From assembly GCA_013813765.1 (NCBI GenBank), contig JACCRC010000491.1, forward strand, positions 1 through 50,921: a DNA stretch of 50,921 bases, written 5' to 3'. This DNA comes from Deltaproteobacteria bacterium (lineage in GTDB: Bacteria; Myxococcota_A; Polyangia; Haliangiales; Haliangiaceae). The notes below the pieces were generated by a model. That model searched no databases. It had not been told where the DNA came from and saw only the letters and a program-made list of their open reading frames with translations. The position numbers and the translations under genes were made by a program. Each line of letters opens with the position of its first letter. The stretch's first letter is position 1. Shown piece after piece: positions 1 through 8,773 of the stretch.

Positions 1-634
1 GATCGGCGCCGGCACCACGTGGCACGAGGTCGAGCGCCATCCGGCGATCCGCGACAAGCTGCTGCCGCTCGCGCTCGCCGCGCGGGAGATCGGCGCGCTC
101 CAGATCCAGTCGCGCGGCACGCTCGGCGGCAATGTCGGCACCTCGTCGCCCGTGGGTGACAGCTTGCCGGTGCTACTGGCACTCGATGCGACGATCGAGG
201 TCGTCTCGGTGCGCGGGTCACGCTCGATCCCGTACAGCACGTACTGCACCGGCTACCGCAAGACGCTGCTCGCGGCCGACGAGCTGATCGTCGCCGCGCA
301 CATCCCGTTGCCGGCGGCAGGTACGCGCACGACGTGGCGCAAGGTGGGCACGCGGCGCGCGCAATCGATCTCCAAGGTGATGGGCGCTGCGGCGATCACG
401 CTCGACGGCGACCTCGTGGTTTCCGCGCGGCTCGCGCTCGGCGCGGTCGCCGATCGTCCGATCCGGATCGGTGCCGTCGAGGCCGCCGTGCGGGGGCTGC
501 CGCTCGCGCAGGCAGCCGAGGCCGCGCGCGTGGCGCTGCGCACTGCGATCAACCCGATCGACGACATCCGCTCGACCGCCGAGTATCGCAGCGGCGTCGC
601 GGAGAACCTGGTCGCTCGGTTCTTCACGGCGTGA
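1..634 (+). CDS. FAD-binding subunit of a xanthine dehydrogenase/CO dehydrogenase-type molybdenum hydroxylase (5' truncated)
   Basis: The gene enters from the left edge and is read from base 2 to the stop at 632-634, giving about 210 C-terminal residues. The visible part opens with G-A-G-T-T-W-H-E-V and soon has R-G-T-L-G-G-N-V-G-T-S-S-P-V-G-D, the Gly-rich FAD/pyrophosphate-binding segment of the CoxM/XdhB FAD_binding_5 family. The GYRKT segment and the C-terminal CO_deh_flav_C-like region (ARLALGAVADRPIR) follow. Proteins of this family pass electrons from the Mo/Fe-S subunits to FAD during hydroxylation of purines or other small molecules. The Mo and Fe-S subunits are not in the window, so the substrate cannot be named. 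The following gene begins 24 bp downstream and looks unrelated. Confidence 0.85.
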   Translation, partial: IGAGTTWHEVERHPAIRDKLLPLALAAREIGALQIQSRGTLGGNVGTSSPVGDSLPVLLALDATIEVVSVRGSRSIPYSTYCTGYRKTLLAADELIVAAHIPLPAAGTRTTWRKVGTRRAQSISKVMGAAAITLDGDLVVSARLALGAVADRPIRIGAVEAAVRGLPLAQAAEAARVALRTAINPIDDIRSTAEYRSGVAENLVARFFTA

Positions 635-658
635 CCGCGCGTGTCATGATCTGGCTCG

Positions 659-2185
659 GTGTCGGCGCCTGACGAACCAGACGACAAGAAACCGGACCCG
701 GGAGATTCGGGGTCGGTCGATGTCGCGCTGAGCTCGACCACGATCCCGCAGTCGGAATCCGAGGCGGTGCCGACGCCGGTCGGCGAGCTCGAGTCGCAGC
801 CGGTGTCGACCGGAAAGGTCCGCACCGCGGTCGCGGGCGAGCAGACGAATCGCACGACGCGTCTACGCACCGCCACGCGCGATGCGATCGACGCCGGCGT
901 CGAGAAGCTCGGCACCGGCATCGGTTCGATCGGTGCCGGCGTGGAGAAGCTCGGCGAGAAGTCGCGCAAGGTGCCGATCGTCGGCTCGAGCATGACCCGG
1001 CTCGGCGAGGGCATCACGCAGATGGGCGAGTCGCTGCACGGGTTGCCCCGGGCGGCGAAGACCCGGAGAGGCCGCCTGCTCGTGCGCAGCCTGTTCGTCG
1101 GGTTCGTACTCGTCGCGTCATGGATCACGGTGATCGTCGCGCTGCAGCTGCACGGTAACGTGACGCCGGACTTCCGGCCCACCGCGGAGAGCATCCTCGT
1201 CGAGCTCAGCAAGGATCAGTCGGCGATCGAGGCGGCCTATGACAAGGCGTCGCCGCGGTTCCACGAGATGGTGAACAAGGAGAAGTTCGTCGACGAGATG
1301 AAGGACCTCCGCATCACCGTCGGGACGTTTCGCGAGATCACCGCCGTCAACGACTCGCTCGTGACGTCGGGACCGACCGGGCGGATCGGCCGGGTGTCGC
1401 TCACCGTCGCGTACGAGAGGGCGACGTGCAAGGCATCGGTCAGCCTCCACGAGCACGAGGGAGCGTGGAAGCTGCTCGGCATCGGTGTCGAGCTTCCCAA
1501 GGAGCTGACGATCACGCAGGCGCAGCGCGAGGAGCGCGTGCAGGCGTGCAAGGACCCGATGGCGAAGAGCTGCGACCTGTACGTCGCGGCGAATGGCATC
1601 CTCCACCAGCTGCGCGACGGCGAGGCAGCGAAGGTCTGGGACGCCGCCTCGCAGGTGTTCCAGAAGCAGGAGGAGCGCACGCGGTTCATCGCGCTGCAGG
1701 AGGAGCACCGCACGCTGCTCGGACCGTACTCGCGCATCCTGCGCGTCACCGAAGCCAAGGTCATCGGCGGGTCCATCGCCGCGTTCGACGTGATCACCGA
1801 GTACGAGCGCTCGTCGGGCGTCGCGGTGACATTCGGCTTCTATCGCGAATCGCGCTCGGAGCCGTGGAAGCTTCGCAGCCTCAAGGTCGTGCTGCCGATG
1901 CCGCGCGCTGGAGATACGGGCCCGGTCGCGGGGACGCACAGCCGATCCGCCGCGGGCTCGGGCTCGGGGTCGGGCTCGGCGGAGTCCGCTGGATCCGGAT
2001 CGGCCGTTGGATCCGGCGGTCGCGGCTCGTCGAGCACACGACCTACGCCGAGGCCGCCGCGCGCGGCGTCAGGATCCGCTGACGGATCGGGAACGGGACC
2101 CGGCTCGGGCTCGGGCTCGGGCTCGAGCGCGCTCGACGTCGTGATTCCCGATCCGGCCGGCTCTGGATCGGCCGCGACGCCGTGA
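659..2185 (+). CDS. Single-pass membrane protein with Gly/Ser-rich C-terminal tail, function unknown
   Basis: A 508-residue protein with a GTG start, chosen because it opens the frame 24 bp after the preceding stop and gives a charged cytoplasmic N terminus. Residues 1-135 are hydrophilic and include Gly-rich amphipathic stretches with a repeated GVEKLG pattern. Residues about 142-164 form one membrane segment. The rest is presumably periplasmic, with two similar alpha/beta segments (about 170-280 and 290-415) that each read like a small extracellular domain and contain a few Cys. The last about 85 residues are a low-complexity G/S/A/P tail. I do not recognise the family; the paired extracellular domains could be DUF4864-like, but this is a guess. 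No operon partner is evident. Confidence 0.75.
   Translation: MSAPDEPDDKKPDPGDSGSVDVALSSTTIPQSESEAVPTPVGELESQPVSTGKVRTAVAGEQTNRTTRLRTATRDAIDAGVEKLGTGIGSIGAGVEKLGEKSRKVPIVGSSMTRLGEGITQMGESLHGLPRAAKTRRGRLLVRSLFVGFVLVASWITVIVALQLHGNVTPDFRPTAESILVELSKDQSAIEAAYDKASPRFHEMVNKEKFVDEMKDLRITVGTFREITAVNDSLVTSGPTGRIGRVSLTVAYERATCKASVSLHEHEGAWKLLGIGVELPKELTITQAQREERVQACKDPMAKSCDLYVAANGILHQLRDGEAAKVWDAASQVFQKQEERTRFIALQEEHRTLLGPYSRILRVTEAKVIGGSIAAFDVITEYERSSGVAVTFGFYRESRSEPWKLRSLKVVLPMPRAGDTGPVAGTHSRSAAGSGSGSGSAESAGSGSAVGSGGRGSSSTRPTPRPPRAASGSADGSGTGPGSGSGSGSSALDVVIPDPAGSGSAATP
1951..2140 (+). repeat. Low-complexity GGCTCG-type repeat encoding a Gly-Ser tail
   Basis: This stretch inside the 3' end of the preceding gene is built from degenerate GGCTCG/GGATCC-like hexamers, including four exact GGCTCG copies at 2102-2125. 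It encodes alternating Gly-Ser. Such runs expand and contract easily by slippage, so tail length may vary between strains. Confidence 0.6.
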
Positions 2186-2268
2186 GCACGTGGCTCCGGA
2201 TCCGCGGCCCGCGCTGATCCTCCCGCCGCGAGCTGGAGTATCGTAGCCGCTCACGTAAGGGGTGCACG

Positions 2269-3162
2269 ATGAGCTTTCTGCGCAAGATGTTCAGCGGCAA
2301 GGTCAGCGCCGAGGATCCGCGTCGGTTCGTGGTCGAAGCGATGCTCGGAGCGATGGAGGCCGATGGCGATGTGACCGAGGAGGAGATGGCAACCCTCGAG
2401 TCGAACCTCGGCGGCCACGCGATGTTCGAGGGGCTCTCCGGTGAAGAGCTCGGTCGCCTCGTCGATCAGGCCGCGGATGCGATCCGCACCGGCGGTGGTG
2501 GCCGCAATCGCCTCCCCGCGATCGCGGCCGGCTTGCCGTCGCGCAACCAGCGCCTCGCGGCCTACGCGATGGCCTGCGAGATCTGTGTCGCCGACAGGCA
2601 GCTCGCGGAGTCCGAGATCGAGTTCCTCGATGGTCTGCAGAAGGAGCTCGCGCTCGAGGAAGGTGAGGCCAAGGAGCTGTTCGAGGGCGCGCGCGCGCAC
2701 TCCGGCCTGATGACGCTCGAGGAGCGGTCGTCGCACGTGCGCGAGCTGCTGCCCGCGTTCGTGCAGTGCATGGCGATGATGGCCGCCGCCGACGAGGAGG
2801 TCCATCACGAGGAGCGCATCGGCATGCGCGCGGTGCTCGCCAACATCCCCGACATGGCGGTGCTCACCGCGGCCGAGCTCGACGAGGCGATCGATGTCGC
2901 GCTCGAGCGGATCGCCGGCAAGGACCTGAGCTCCGAGCTCGCGGGCGTCGCGAACGAGATCACGAAGCCGTCCGATCGCTACTGGACCGCGGTCTACGTG
3001 ATGATCGTCGCGCTCGCCGACGGCAAGAGCGACTGGCGCGAGGTGGAGTTCCTGGAGAGCCTGAAGATCACGTTCGATCTCACCGAGAACCAGATGGACG
3101 TCGCGATGAAGACCGCGGCGCAGTTCCCCGCCGTCGACCTCGGCGGCCACGCGCCGTCGTAA
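2269..3162 (+). CDS. TerB-like (tellurite-resistance B fold) double-domain protein
   Basis: A 297-residue soluble protein. It contains four repeats of a helical motif that ends in an acidic turn: A-M-E-A-D-G-D-V-T-E-E-E near residue 25, V-A-D-R-Q-L-A-E-S-E-I near 108, A-A-A-D-E-E-V-H-H-E-E near 175, and A-L-A-D-G-K-S-D-W-R-E near 250. This is the TerB/DjlA-N pattern in which an acidic cluster between helices can bind metal. Two TerB-like domains in tandem are implied. TerB proteins are linked to stress or phage defence with Ter partners, but no ter gene lies nearby, so the role here is open. The start is supported by AAGGGG at 2257-2262, and TATCGT at 2239-2244 is a plausible -10 element. Confidence 0.75.
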   Translation: MSFLRKMFSGKVSAEDPRRFVVEAMLGAMEADGDVTEEEMATLESNLGGHAMFEGLSGEELGRLVDQAADAIRTGGGGRNRLPAIAAGLPSRNQRLAAYAMACEICVADRQLAESEIEFLDGLQKELALEEGEAKELFEGARAHSGLMTLEERSSHVRELLPAFVQCMAMMAAADEEVHHEERIGMRAVLANIPDMAVLTAAELDEAIDVALERIAGKDLSSELAGVANEITKPSDRYWTAVYVMIVALADGKSDWREVEFLESLKITFDLTENQMDVAMKTAAQFPAVDLGGHAPS

Positions 3163-3519
3163 CGCTCCTCCCGCCGCCGCCCAGCGCGTACGATGGGGTC
3201 ATTAAGCCCCGCGATGGCGCGCTGGAAGAGACGCTCACCCCGGCGCAGGCCGAGGGAGATCCGGCGCTCTCCGACACCGCGTACGAAGTACCGACCGGCC
3301 GGGCGACCGAGCCACGCACGGTGGGCAGCTCGAGTGCGTCGGTCGCCGGCTACGCGATCGGGGCCGCGGCGCAAAGCCCATCGGGCCCTGGAGATTCACG
3401 CCTGGCACCTCGGTCACCTCCTCCCGGCTGACGCCCCGCGCCCCGGCACGCTTCCGGACCCCCGCTGCGTCATCTAGAGAATCCCGCAATCCTTCCCCCT
3501 CGCCGGGTGTCTAACCCGC
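3163..3519. other. 357 bp gap with no confident gene
   Basis: The stretch between the TerB-like gene and the coiled-coil membrane gene has no frame with a normal start and a recognisable product. It holds one protein-like frame, 3201-3431, listed separately, and TACGAT at 3189-3194, which resembles the -10 hexamers seen before other genes here. I see no terminator hairpin followed by a T-run. Confidence 0.5.
3201..3431 (+). pseudogene. Possible start-lost small gene (76 codons)
   Basis: The frame ending at TGA 3429-3431 reads as a plausible hydrophilic protein (K-P-R-D-G-A-L-E-E-T-L-T-P-A-Q-A, then acidic and Ser/Gly-rich). By my count about 80% of its third positions are G or C, as in coding sequence here. 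The frame lacks ATG, GTG or TTG near its beginning. However, TACGAT at 3189-3194 followed by 6 nt leads exactly to ATT at 3201, in frame. It may be a gene whose ATG mutated to ATT, a gene using a rare ATT start, or chance. No family is recognised. Confidence 0.2.
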
Positions 3520-4056
3520 ATGGTCTACCGCAATGACGTCGACGCCCTCGAGGCGCGGCTATCGAACATCCAGTCCGAGCTCGATGCGAAGACCCGTGCC
3601 CGCGATGAAGCCCGGCAGCTCGTCGCCGAGGCCCGCGCCCGTGCCGAATCCGACCGCATCGCGCATGACTCGGCCACCGGTGGTCCGCAGCGCCGACGTA
3701 GCAAGCGGATCCAGATCGCGATCGGCGCCGCGCTCATGATCGCGACGGCGGTGATCGGCATCGCGCTGAAGGTGCGCTCGCAGGGCAGCGTGACCGCGAG
3801 GCTAGATCAGACGATCGAGAAGTTCGCCGAGTTCACCGACGAGGTATGCGGCTGCAAGGACAAGGCGTGCGTGCAGCACGTCAGCGACAAGATGACGAAG
3901 TGGGCCTCGGAGATGGCGAAGGACGCCGAGCAGTTCCAGGAGATGACGCCCGAGCAGACGAAGCGCGTCACGCAGCTCGGCGAGCGGATCTCGACGTGCA
4001 TGACGATGTCGAGCGACCAGCTCTCCCGGTACTCGTCGCAGGCCGGTAGCCCGTAG
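3520..4056 (+). CDS. Coiled-coil, single-pass membrane protein with periplasmic Cys cluster
   Basis: A 178-residue protein. Residues about 6-48 are a charged, heptad-like coiled coil rich in Glu, Arg and Ala. A basic stretch (R-R-R-S-K-R) precedes one membrane segment at about 64-85. The C-terminal domain is helical and probably periplasmic, with C-G-C-K-D-K-A-C at 110-117 and another Cys near 159. A similar V-C-x-C-K-D-x-x-C signature occurs, to my recollection, in other unassigned deltaproteobacterial proteins; the Cys could form disulfides or bind metal. The gene stands alone, with a convergent neighbour 3 bp beyond its stop. Function unknown. Confidence 0.7.
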   Translation: MVYRNDVDALEARLSNIQSELDAKTRARDEARQLVAEARARAESDRIAHDSATGGPQRRRSKRIQIAIGAALMIATAVIGIALKVRSQGSVTARLDQTIEKFAEFTDEVCGCKDKACVQHVSDKMTKWASEMAKDAEQFQEMTPEQTKRVTQLGERISTCMTMSSDQLSRYSSQAGSP

Positions 4057-4059
4057 CGC

Positions 4060-6369
4060 TCAGCTCGCGATGCGCGCTTCGGGGATGCGCGCGCGCTCCC
4101 TGTTGCGGCGAGACCGGCGCAGACCGAACAACGCGGTGAGCGGCCACGCGAGGTAGCTGGCGCTCGCCCACCACGGACGCTCGAAGCGGAACTGCACGAG
4201 GTGGCGGCCCTGCGGCACGTCGACCGCGATGAAGTCGGGCGTCACGCGTCGAACCTTCGCCTCGACGCCGTCGACGTAGGCGTGCCAGCGCGGGTGCCAT
4301 GACTCGCGCGCCATGAACGTGGTGGTCGCGGTCGCATCGACCTCGGCGACGATGTCTGCGTCCTCACCGGGCGAGTCCTGCCGCCACGAGCGCAGGACGG
4401 TGCCCATCGGTGCGGTCCCGGGAAGCCCGAAGCCGGGATAGACGAGGTGCCGGTTCTTCATCGGCATGTCGGTCTTCAGCCACGCGATGGCGGCCTTGCG
4501 CGGCTCGGACTTCGCCTTCATCGGACCTTCGGGGAGCGTGCCGGTGATGTGGATCGGCGACACGAGGCCGGGGGAGGGCAGGCGGCGCACGATGTAGCCG
4601 GCGGTCTCGATCACGACGTCGCCGATCGGCATCGTCGCCGCGCGGTCCTTGCCGAACTGGAGGTAGGGCGCGTCGTAGAGCCACGCGTTCTTCGTGAAGT
4701 CGCGCACCGACCACAGGTAGTCGTAGTTCGGCGAGGCCTGCAGACCACCACCGCCCATCTGCAGCAGCGACGGCACGCGATTCCACACGTAGCTCGTGAG
4801 GTTCCACCAGTGGTTCTCGGCGCCGGGCCCGGCCTGCTTGCGGCCCTGCGGTGCGGCCGCGAGCGCCTTCGCCATCTCGACCATCTGCGGCCGCGGATTG
4901 TTCGCCTGCGCCGCGAGCACGTGCACGCGCGCCTGCTGCACGCGCGCACCGGGCACGGCCACGAGCACGATCAGCGCGGCGGCGACGGCAGCGACGCCGG
5001 TACGCAGGCCGTACTGCAGCGGCTGCTTCTCGACCCACGAGCCGGTGAGACGGAGCGCCGCACGCAGCGAGCGGATGATCAGCCCGTCCTCCGGAGAGTT
5101 CCACAGGTACAGCGCGATCGAGTAGCAAGCCGTGCCGATCGCGAGCGCGAACATGATCTGCATCGCGCCGAGAAAGCGCACGGCGGGGATCAGATCGTCG
5201 GCGGTCTTCGGCATGTGCGGGCCGAGAGCGAGGAGCAGCGCGAACGCGATGCCGGGCACCCAGAGCCAGCGCAGCTGCTTGCCGCGGCCGAGGATCAGCG
5301 CGATGGGGAGCGCCCAGGTGAGGACGGTGACGCGGCCGTGGTCGAGGATCAGTCCCTTCCAGTGCCACGCGGCGAGCAGCTTGAACCCGGGACCGACCTC
5401 GTCGTCGACGCGGTGCGGGAAGCCGCCGAAGCCCTCGGCGTCGACGAGCATCGTGATCCAGCCGGGCATCGTCGCGATCGCGAGCGCGCCGCCGAGGATC
5501 ACGACCCGCAGCGGCTCGGCGCGCAGCGACTCGGGGATCGAGCGCTGCTTCACGATGTCGACGACAAAGCCCGCGGCCACGCCGAGCGCCAGCGAGAGTG
5601 CGAGCGACACACCGCCGAACGGATGGCAGAGGCCGACGAACGTGCCCCACGCGATCGCCGGCGCGAGCTTCTCGCCCTCGCGCAGCCAGTGGATGCAGTA
5701 GCCAAGCGCGAGCGGGAACGCGGCGAGCGACCAGGTCTGCGTGTAGAGGCCGACCGAGAACGTGCCGTCAGCCGAGAAGCCCCAGCGCGACTGGCCGATC
5801 GTGAACGCGAGCACGAACGCTGCGGTGAGGGCCTGCCACGGCACCGCGCCCATGAGGCGCATGCCGCGATATGCGGCGGCGGGCGCGAGCACGAGCGGCA
5901 AGACGACGCTGAGCTGGAAGAAGAACGTGTGATGCCCGAACAGCGCCGCGGGCAGCGCGGACGCCAGCTGCGGGATGACCTGGTAGTAGTACGCCGACGC
6001 GTAGCCGCCGTTCGCCGACGGATTCCAGAAGTCCCAGTCGCCGACGGCGATGCAGTCCGCGATGCGGCGACTCTCCGCCATGTGGAACGTCAGATCATCG
6101 CCGGCGACCTCGCCGCGGAAGACGCCGCCGTAGATGAAGCACATCGCGAGCGTCAGGATGCTCAGCGCCGGCAATGCGCCGTGTTGATCGAGCCAGGCGA
6201 CGCTGCGGTCCCAGACATCCGGGCCGTCGTCCGCGGGCTTCTTTTGTTTCGCGCCGAACCGCCGCCGCGCGATCGCCGCGAGACCGGGCTTCTCCGGCGC
6301 CGCGGTCTTCTCCGTCGGGTCGGTCTTCGCCGTCGCTTCGTTCGTGTCGGGCTTGGTGTCGTCGCTCAC
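4060..6369 (-). CDS. Polytopic membrane protein of the PTPS-related/YfhO-like type
   Basis: A 769-residue protein with a hydrophilic N terminus (about 60 residues rich in Lys, Thr, Glu) followed by roughly a dozen membrane segments. After the first segment comes G-D-D-L-T-F-H-M-A, resembling the Asp-x-x-x-His first-loop motif of membrane glycosyltransferase-like families, and later the G-L-C-H-P-F-G-G loop. The C-terminal soluble part (H-P-R-W-H-A-Y-V-D-G-V-E near residue 690, then a final membrane helix) resembles the YfhO/PTPS-related C-terminal domain. Such proteins are thought to act in surface polysaccharide or lipid glycosylation; the specific reaction is unknown. Its GTG start overlaps the stop of the upstream pfkB-type gene by 4 bp, so the two are translationally coupled. 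Confidence 0.75.
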   Translation of the reverse strand: MSDDTKPDTNEATAKTDPTEKTAAPEKPGLAAIARRRFGAKQKKPADDGPDVWDRSVAWLDQHGALPALSILTLAMCFIYGGVFRGEVAGDDLTFHMAESRRIADCIAVGDWDFWNPSANGGYASAYYYQVIPQLASALPAALFGHHTFFFQLSVVLPLVLAPAAAYRGMRLMGAVPWQALTAAFVLAFTIGQSRWGFSADGTFSVGLYTQTWSLAAFPLALGYCIHWLREGEKLAPAIAWGTFVGLCHPFGGVSLALSLALGVAAGFVVDIVKQRSIPESLRAEPLRVVILGGALAIATMPGWITMLVDAEGFGGFPHRVDDEVGPGFKLLAAWHWKGLILDHGRVTVLTWALPIALILGRGKQLRWLWVPGIAFALLLALGPHMPKTADDLIPAVRFLGAMQIMFALAIGTACYSIALYLWNSPEDGLIIRSLRAALRLTGSWVEKQPLQYGLRTGVAAVAAALIVLVAVPGARVQQARVHVLAAQANNPRPQMVEMAKALAAAPQGRKQAGPGAENHWWNLTSYVWNRVPSLLQMGGGGLQASPNYDYLWSVRDFTKNAWLYDAPYLQFGKDRAATMPIGDVVIETAGYIVRRLPSPGLVSPIHITGTLPEGPMKAKSEPRKAAIAWLKTDMPMKNRHLVYPGFGLPGTAPMGTVLRSWRQDSPGEDADIVAEVDATATTTFMARESWHPRWHAYVDGVEAKVRRVTPDFIAVDVPQGRHLVQFRFERPWWASASYLAWPLTALFGLRRSRRNRERARIPEARIAS

Positions 6370-7256
6370 TCGTCGTCTCCGAGCAGCTCGGCGATCCGCG
6401 CGTCATCGAACATCGGCGTCGCACCGCGTGCCTCGGCGACAGCGGCAGCGTAGCGGCTCGCGGCGTGGCCGGATGCGGAGAGGTCCCAGCCCATCGTCAT
6501 GCCGAGCACGAGGATCGCGAGGTACGCATCGCCACACCCGACGTTGTCACCTCCAGGCCGCGCGTGCACGCCCGGGATGTGGATCGGCGCGGCATCGCCG
6601 TAGAGCGTCGAGCCGCCGGCACCGTGCGTGACCGCGAGGACCTTCGTGCTCGCGCGCAGCGCGGCGATCGGATCGGCCCAGCCGTACCAGCCGGCGAGGA
6701 TGCCGAGCTCGCGATCGTTGACCTTGATCACATCCGCAGCGTCGAGCGCCTCTCGCACCTCGGGCGTGGCGGGCAGGCCGGGGACGCGGCGGAGGTTGAT
6801 GTCGCAGACCTTGAGGCAGGTGTCGGTCGCGGCGGCGATCGCCTGCCGCCAGCCCGCGAGACCTTCGCCCGTGCGCTGCGAGAGCGTGCCGAAGATCAGC
6901 ACGCCGGCCTCGGCGATCGCGGTGGCAGTCGACGGCGTGCACGCGATCCGCTCCCACGCGCGGTCGGCGTGCAGCGTGTAGCGAGGCTCGCCCGCTTCGA
7001 TGCTGACGCCGACCTCGCCGGTCGGGCGCTCGGCATCGACCTGGATCAGCGAGGTGTCGACGTACGCGCCCAGCCGCTCGAGCGCACGCTTGCCGAGCTC
7101 GTCGTTACCGACCCGGCTGACCAGGCGTGCCCATCCGCCGGCCTGCCCGAGGTGGTAGGCGACATTCGCCGGAGCTCCGCCGAGCTGATCACCTTCGGGA
7201 AAGCGGTCCCAGAGGACCTCCCCCCAGATGACCACGGCTTCGTCGCTGCTTGACAT
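6366..7256 (-). CDS. PfkB-family sugar kinase (fructokinase/ribokinase-like)
   Basis: A 296-residue protein, about the usual family length. The N-terminal signature is G-E-V-L-W-D-R-F-P then L-G-G-A-P-A-N-V-A-Y-H-L, characteristic of fructokinase-like PfkB kinases that phosphorylate a sugar with ATP. The C-terminal signature, normally D-T-T-G-A-G-D, is present as D-N-V-G-C-G-D-A-Y, keeping the catalytic Asp but changing the anion-hole residues. The gene overlaps the membrane-protein gene by 4 bp. It starts 33 bp from the divergent pncB, and the palindrome at 7267-7283 lies in that gap. A link to NAD metabolism through ribose 5-phosphate for PRPP is possible but unproven; the substrate is unknown. 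Confidence 0.85.
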   Translation of the reverse strand: MSSSDEAVVIWGEVLWDRFPEGDQLGGAPANVAYHLGQAGGWARLVSRVGNDELGKRALERLGAYVDTSLIQVDAERPTGEVGVSIEAGEPRYTLHADRAWERIACTPSTATAIAEAGVLIFGTLSQRTGEGLAGWRQAIAAATDTCLKVCDINLRRVPGLPATPEVREALDAADVIKVNDRELGILAGWYGWADPIAALRASTKVLAVTHGAGGSTLYGDAAPIHIPGVHARPGGDNVGCGDAYLAILVLGMTMGWDLSASGHAASRYAAAVAEARGATPMFDDARIAELLGDDE

Positions 7257-7266
7257 CGATCAAGTT

Positions 7267-7283
7267 AGTGTACAAATTACACT
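7267..7283. promoter_or_regulatory. Perfect palindrome AGTGTA-N5-TACACT, candidate NrtR operator
   Basis: Two perfect 6-bp arms separated by CAAAT lie in the 33-bp space between divergent pfkB and pncB. The right arm TACACT (7278-7283) ends 6 nt before the pncB start and can serve as its -10 element. The left arm read on the minus strand is also TACACT, 10 nt before the pfkB start. A repressor bound here would cover both promoters. The nrtR gene in the same cluster is the obvious candidate regulator; a GTGTA/TACAC-like half-site agrees with my recollection of NrtR sites but was not checked. TTGACA at 7250-7255 matches a -35 consensus, but only with -10 choices inside the palindrome. Confidence 0.7.
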
Positions 7284-7289
7284 CTAAAC

Positions 7290-8773
7290 GTGCCCGAACA
7301 ACGCTCGACCGATGGACTCGAACTCTACGGCGGTTCGCTCGCCCTGCTGACCGACTTGTACCAGTTGACGATGGCCTGCGGCTACTGGAAGGGCGGCCAT
7401 GCCGAGACCGAGGCGGTGTTTCACCTGACCTATCGCCGGGCCCCGTTCGGCGGCGCCTATGCGATCGCCGCGGGTCTCGCGCCGGCACTCGCGTACATGA
7501 AACGCCTGCGGTTCACCGAGGAGGACCTCGCGTACCTCGCGACACTCCTCGACTCGACGCAGCGACCGCTGTTTCCCAAAGGCTTCCTCGACTACCTCGG
7601 CGCGATGAAGTTCACGTGCACCGTCGACGCGGTGCCGGAGGGCACGCTGGTGTTCCCGCACGAGCCGATCGTGCGCGTGCGCGGACCGATCCTACAGGCG
7701 CAGCTGGTCGAGACCGCGCTACTCGACATCATCAACTTCCAGACGCTGATCGCGACGAAGGCCTCGCGGGTCGTGACGGCCGCACGCGGCGCGCCAGTGC
7801 TCGAGTTCGGCCTGCGCCGCGCGCAAGGCATCGACGGCGGTCTCGCCGCGTCGCGCGCGTCGTACATCGGCGGCGTGTCGCGAACCTCGAACGTCCTCGC
7901 GGGAAAGCTGTTTGGCATCCCGGTCGGCGGCACGCACGCGCACAGCTGGGTGATGTTCCATGGGGACGAGCTCGCATCGTTCCGCGCGTATGCGGATGCG
8001 CTGCCGGGCAACTGCACGTTCCTCGTCGACACCTACGACACGCTAGACGGCGTCGCGAATGCGATCGAGGTCGGCCGCGAGCTGCGCGCGAAGGGCTATC
8101 CGCTCCTCGGCGTGCGCCTCGACTCCGGGGACCTCGCACACCTGTCGAGCGAAGCGCGCCGCATGCTCGACGAAGCCGGCTTCAGCGATACGAAGGTGGT
8201 GGTGTCGAATGATCTCGACGAGCACGTGATCGGCAGCCTGCTCGAACAGGGCGCGAAGATCGACGTGTATGGCGTCGGCACGCGGCTCGTCACTGCGTAC
8301 GATCAGCCCGCACTCGGCGGCGTGTACAAGCTCGGAGCGACTCGCCGCGCCGACGGCACGTGGCACGAGGCGATCAAGCTCAGCGAGCAGCCGATCAAGA
8401 TCTCGAACCCGGGCAACCTCCAGGTCCGCCGCCTGCGCGGCGCATCGGGAGAGCTCGCCGGCGACGTGATCTACGATTCCGAGGTCGGCTTCTCCGGACC
8501 GCAGCTCTACGATATCGAGGATCCCGCGCGCCCGGTGCTCTCGCCGTCCTTCGATCGCGACGAGGACTTGCTCGTCACGGCGATGAAGAGCGGTTCGATC
8601 GTGTACCCGGCCGAGGATCTGGAGACCTGCCGCGCGCGTGCCGCTGCCGAGCTCGCCGCGCTGTCGCCGCGCTCGCGCCGGTTCCTGAACCCGCAGCCGT
8701 ATCCGGTGGGACTCGATCGCCACGTGAACACGCGCAAGCAGCAGCTGATCGCCGCTGCGAGAGGAAAGCAGCC

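Noticed and set aside
2102-2125. GGCTCG tandem copies as a CRISPR-like or structural repeat
   Set aside because: The units are short, contiguous and in coding frame (Gly-Ser), with no spacers.
4447-6453. 668-residue plus-strand open frame
   Set aside because: Antisense to the polytopic membrane protein, and its translation is a repetitive Arg/Asp/His shadow.
7250-7255. TTGACA as the -35 element of pncB
   Set aside because: A perfect hexamer, but it is 22 bp from TACACT; it would fit only with poor -10 choices within the palindrome and it also overlaps the pfkB start, so it is left undecided.
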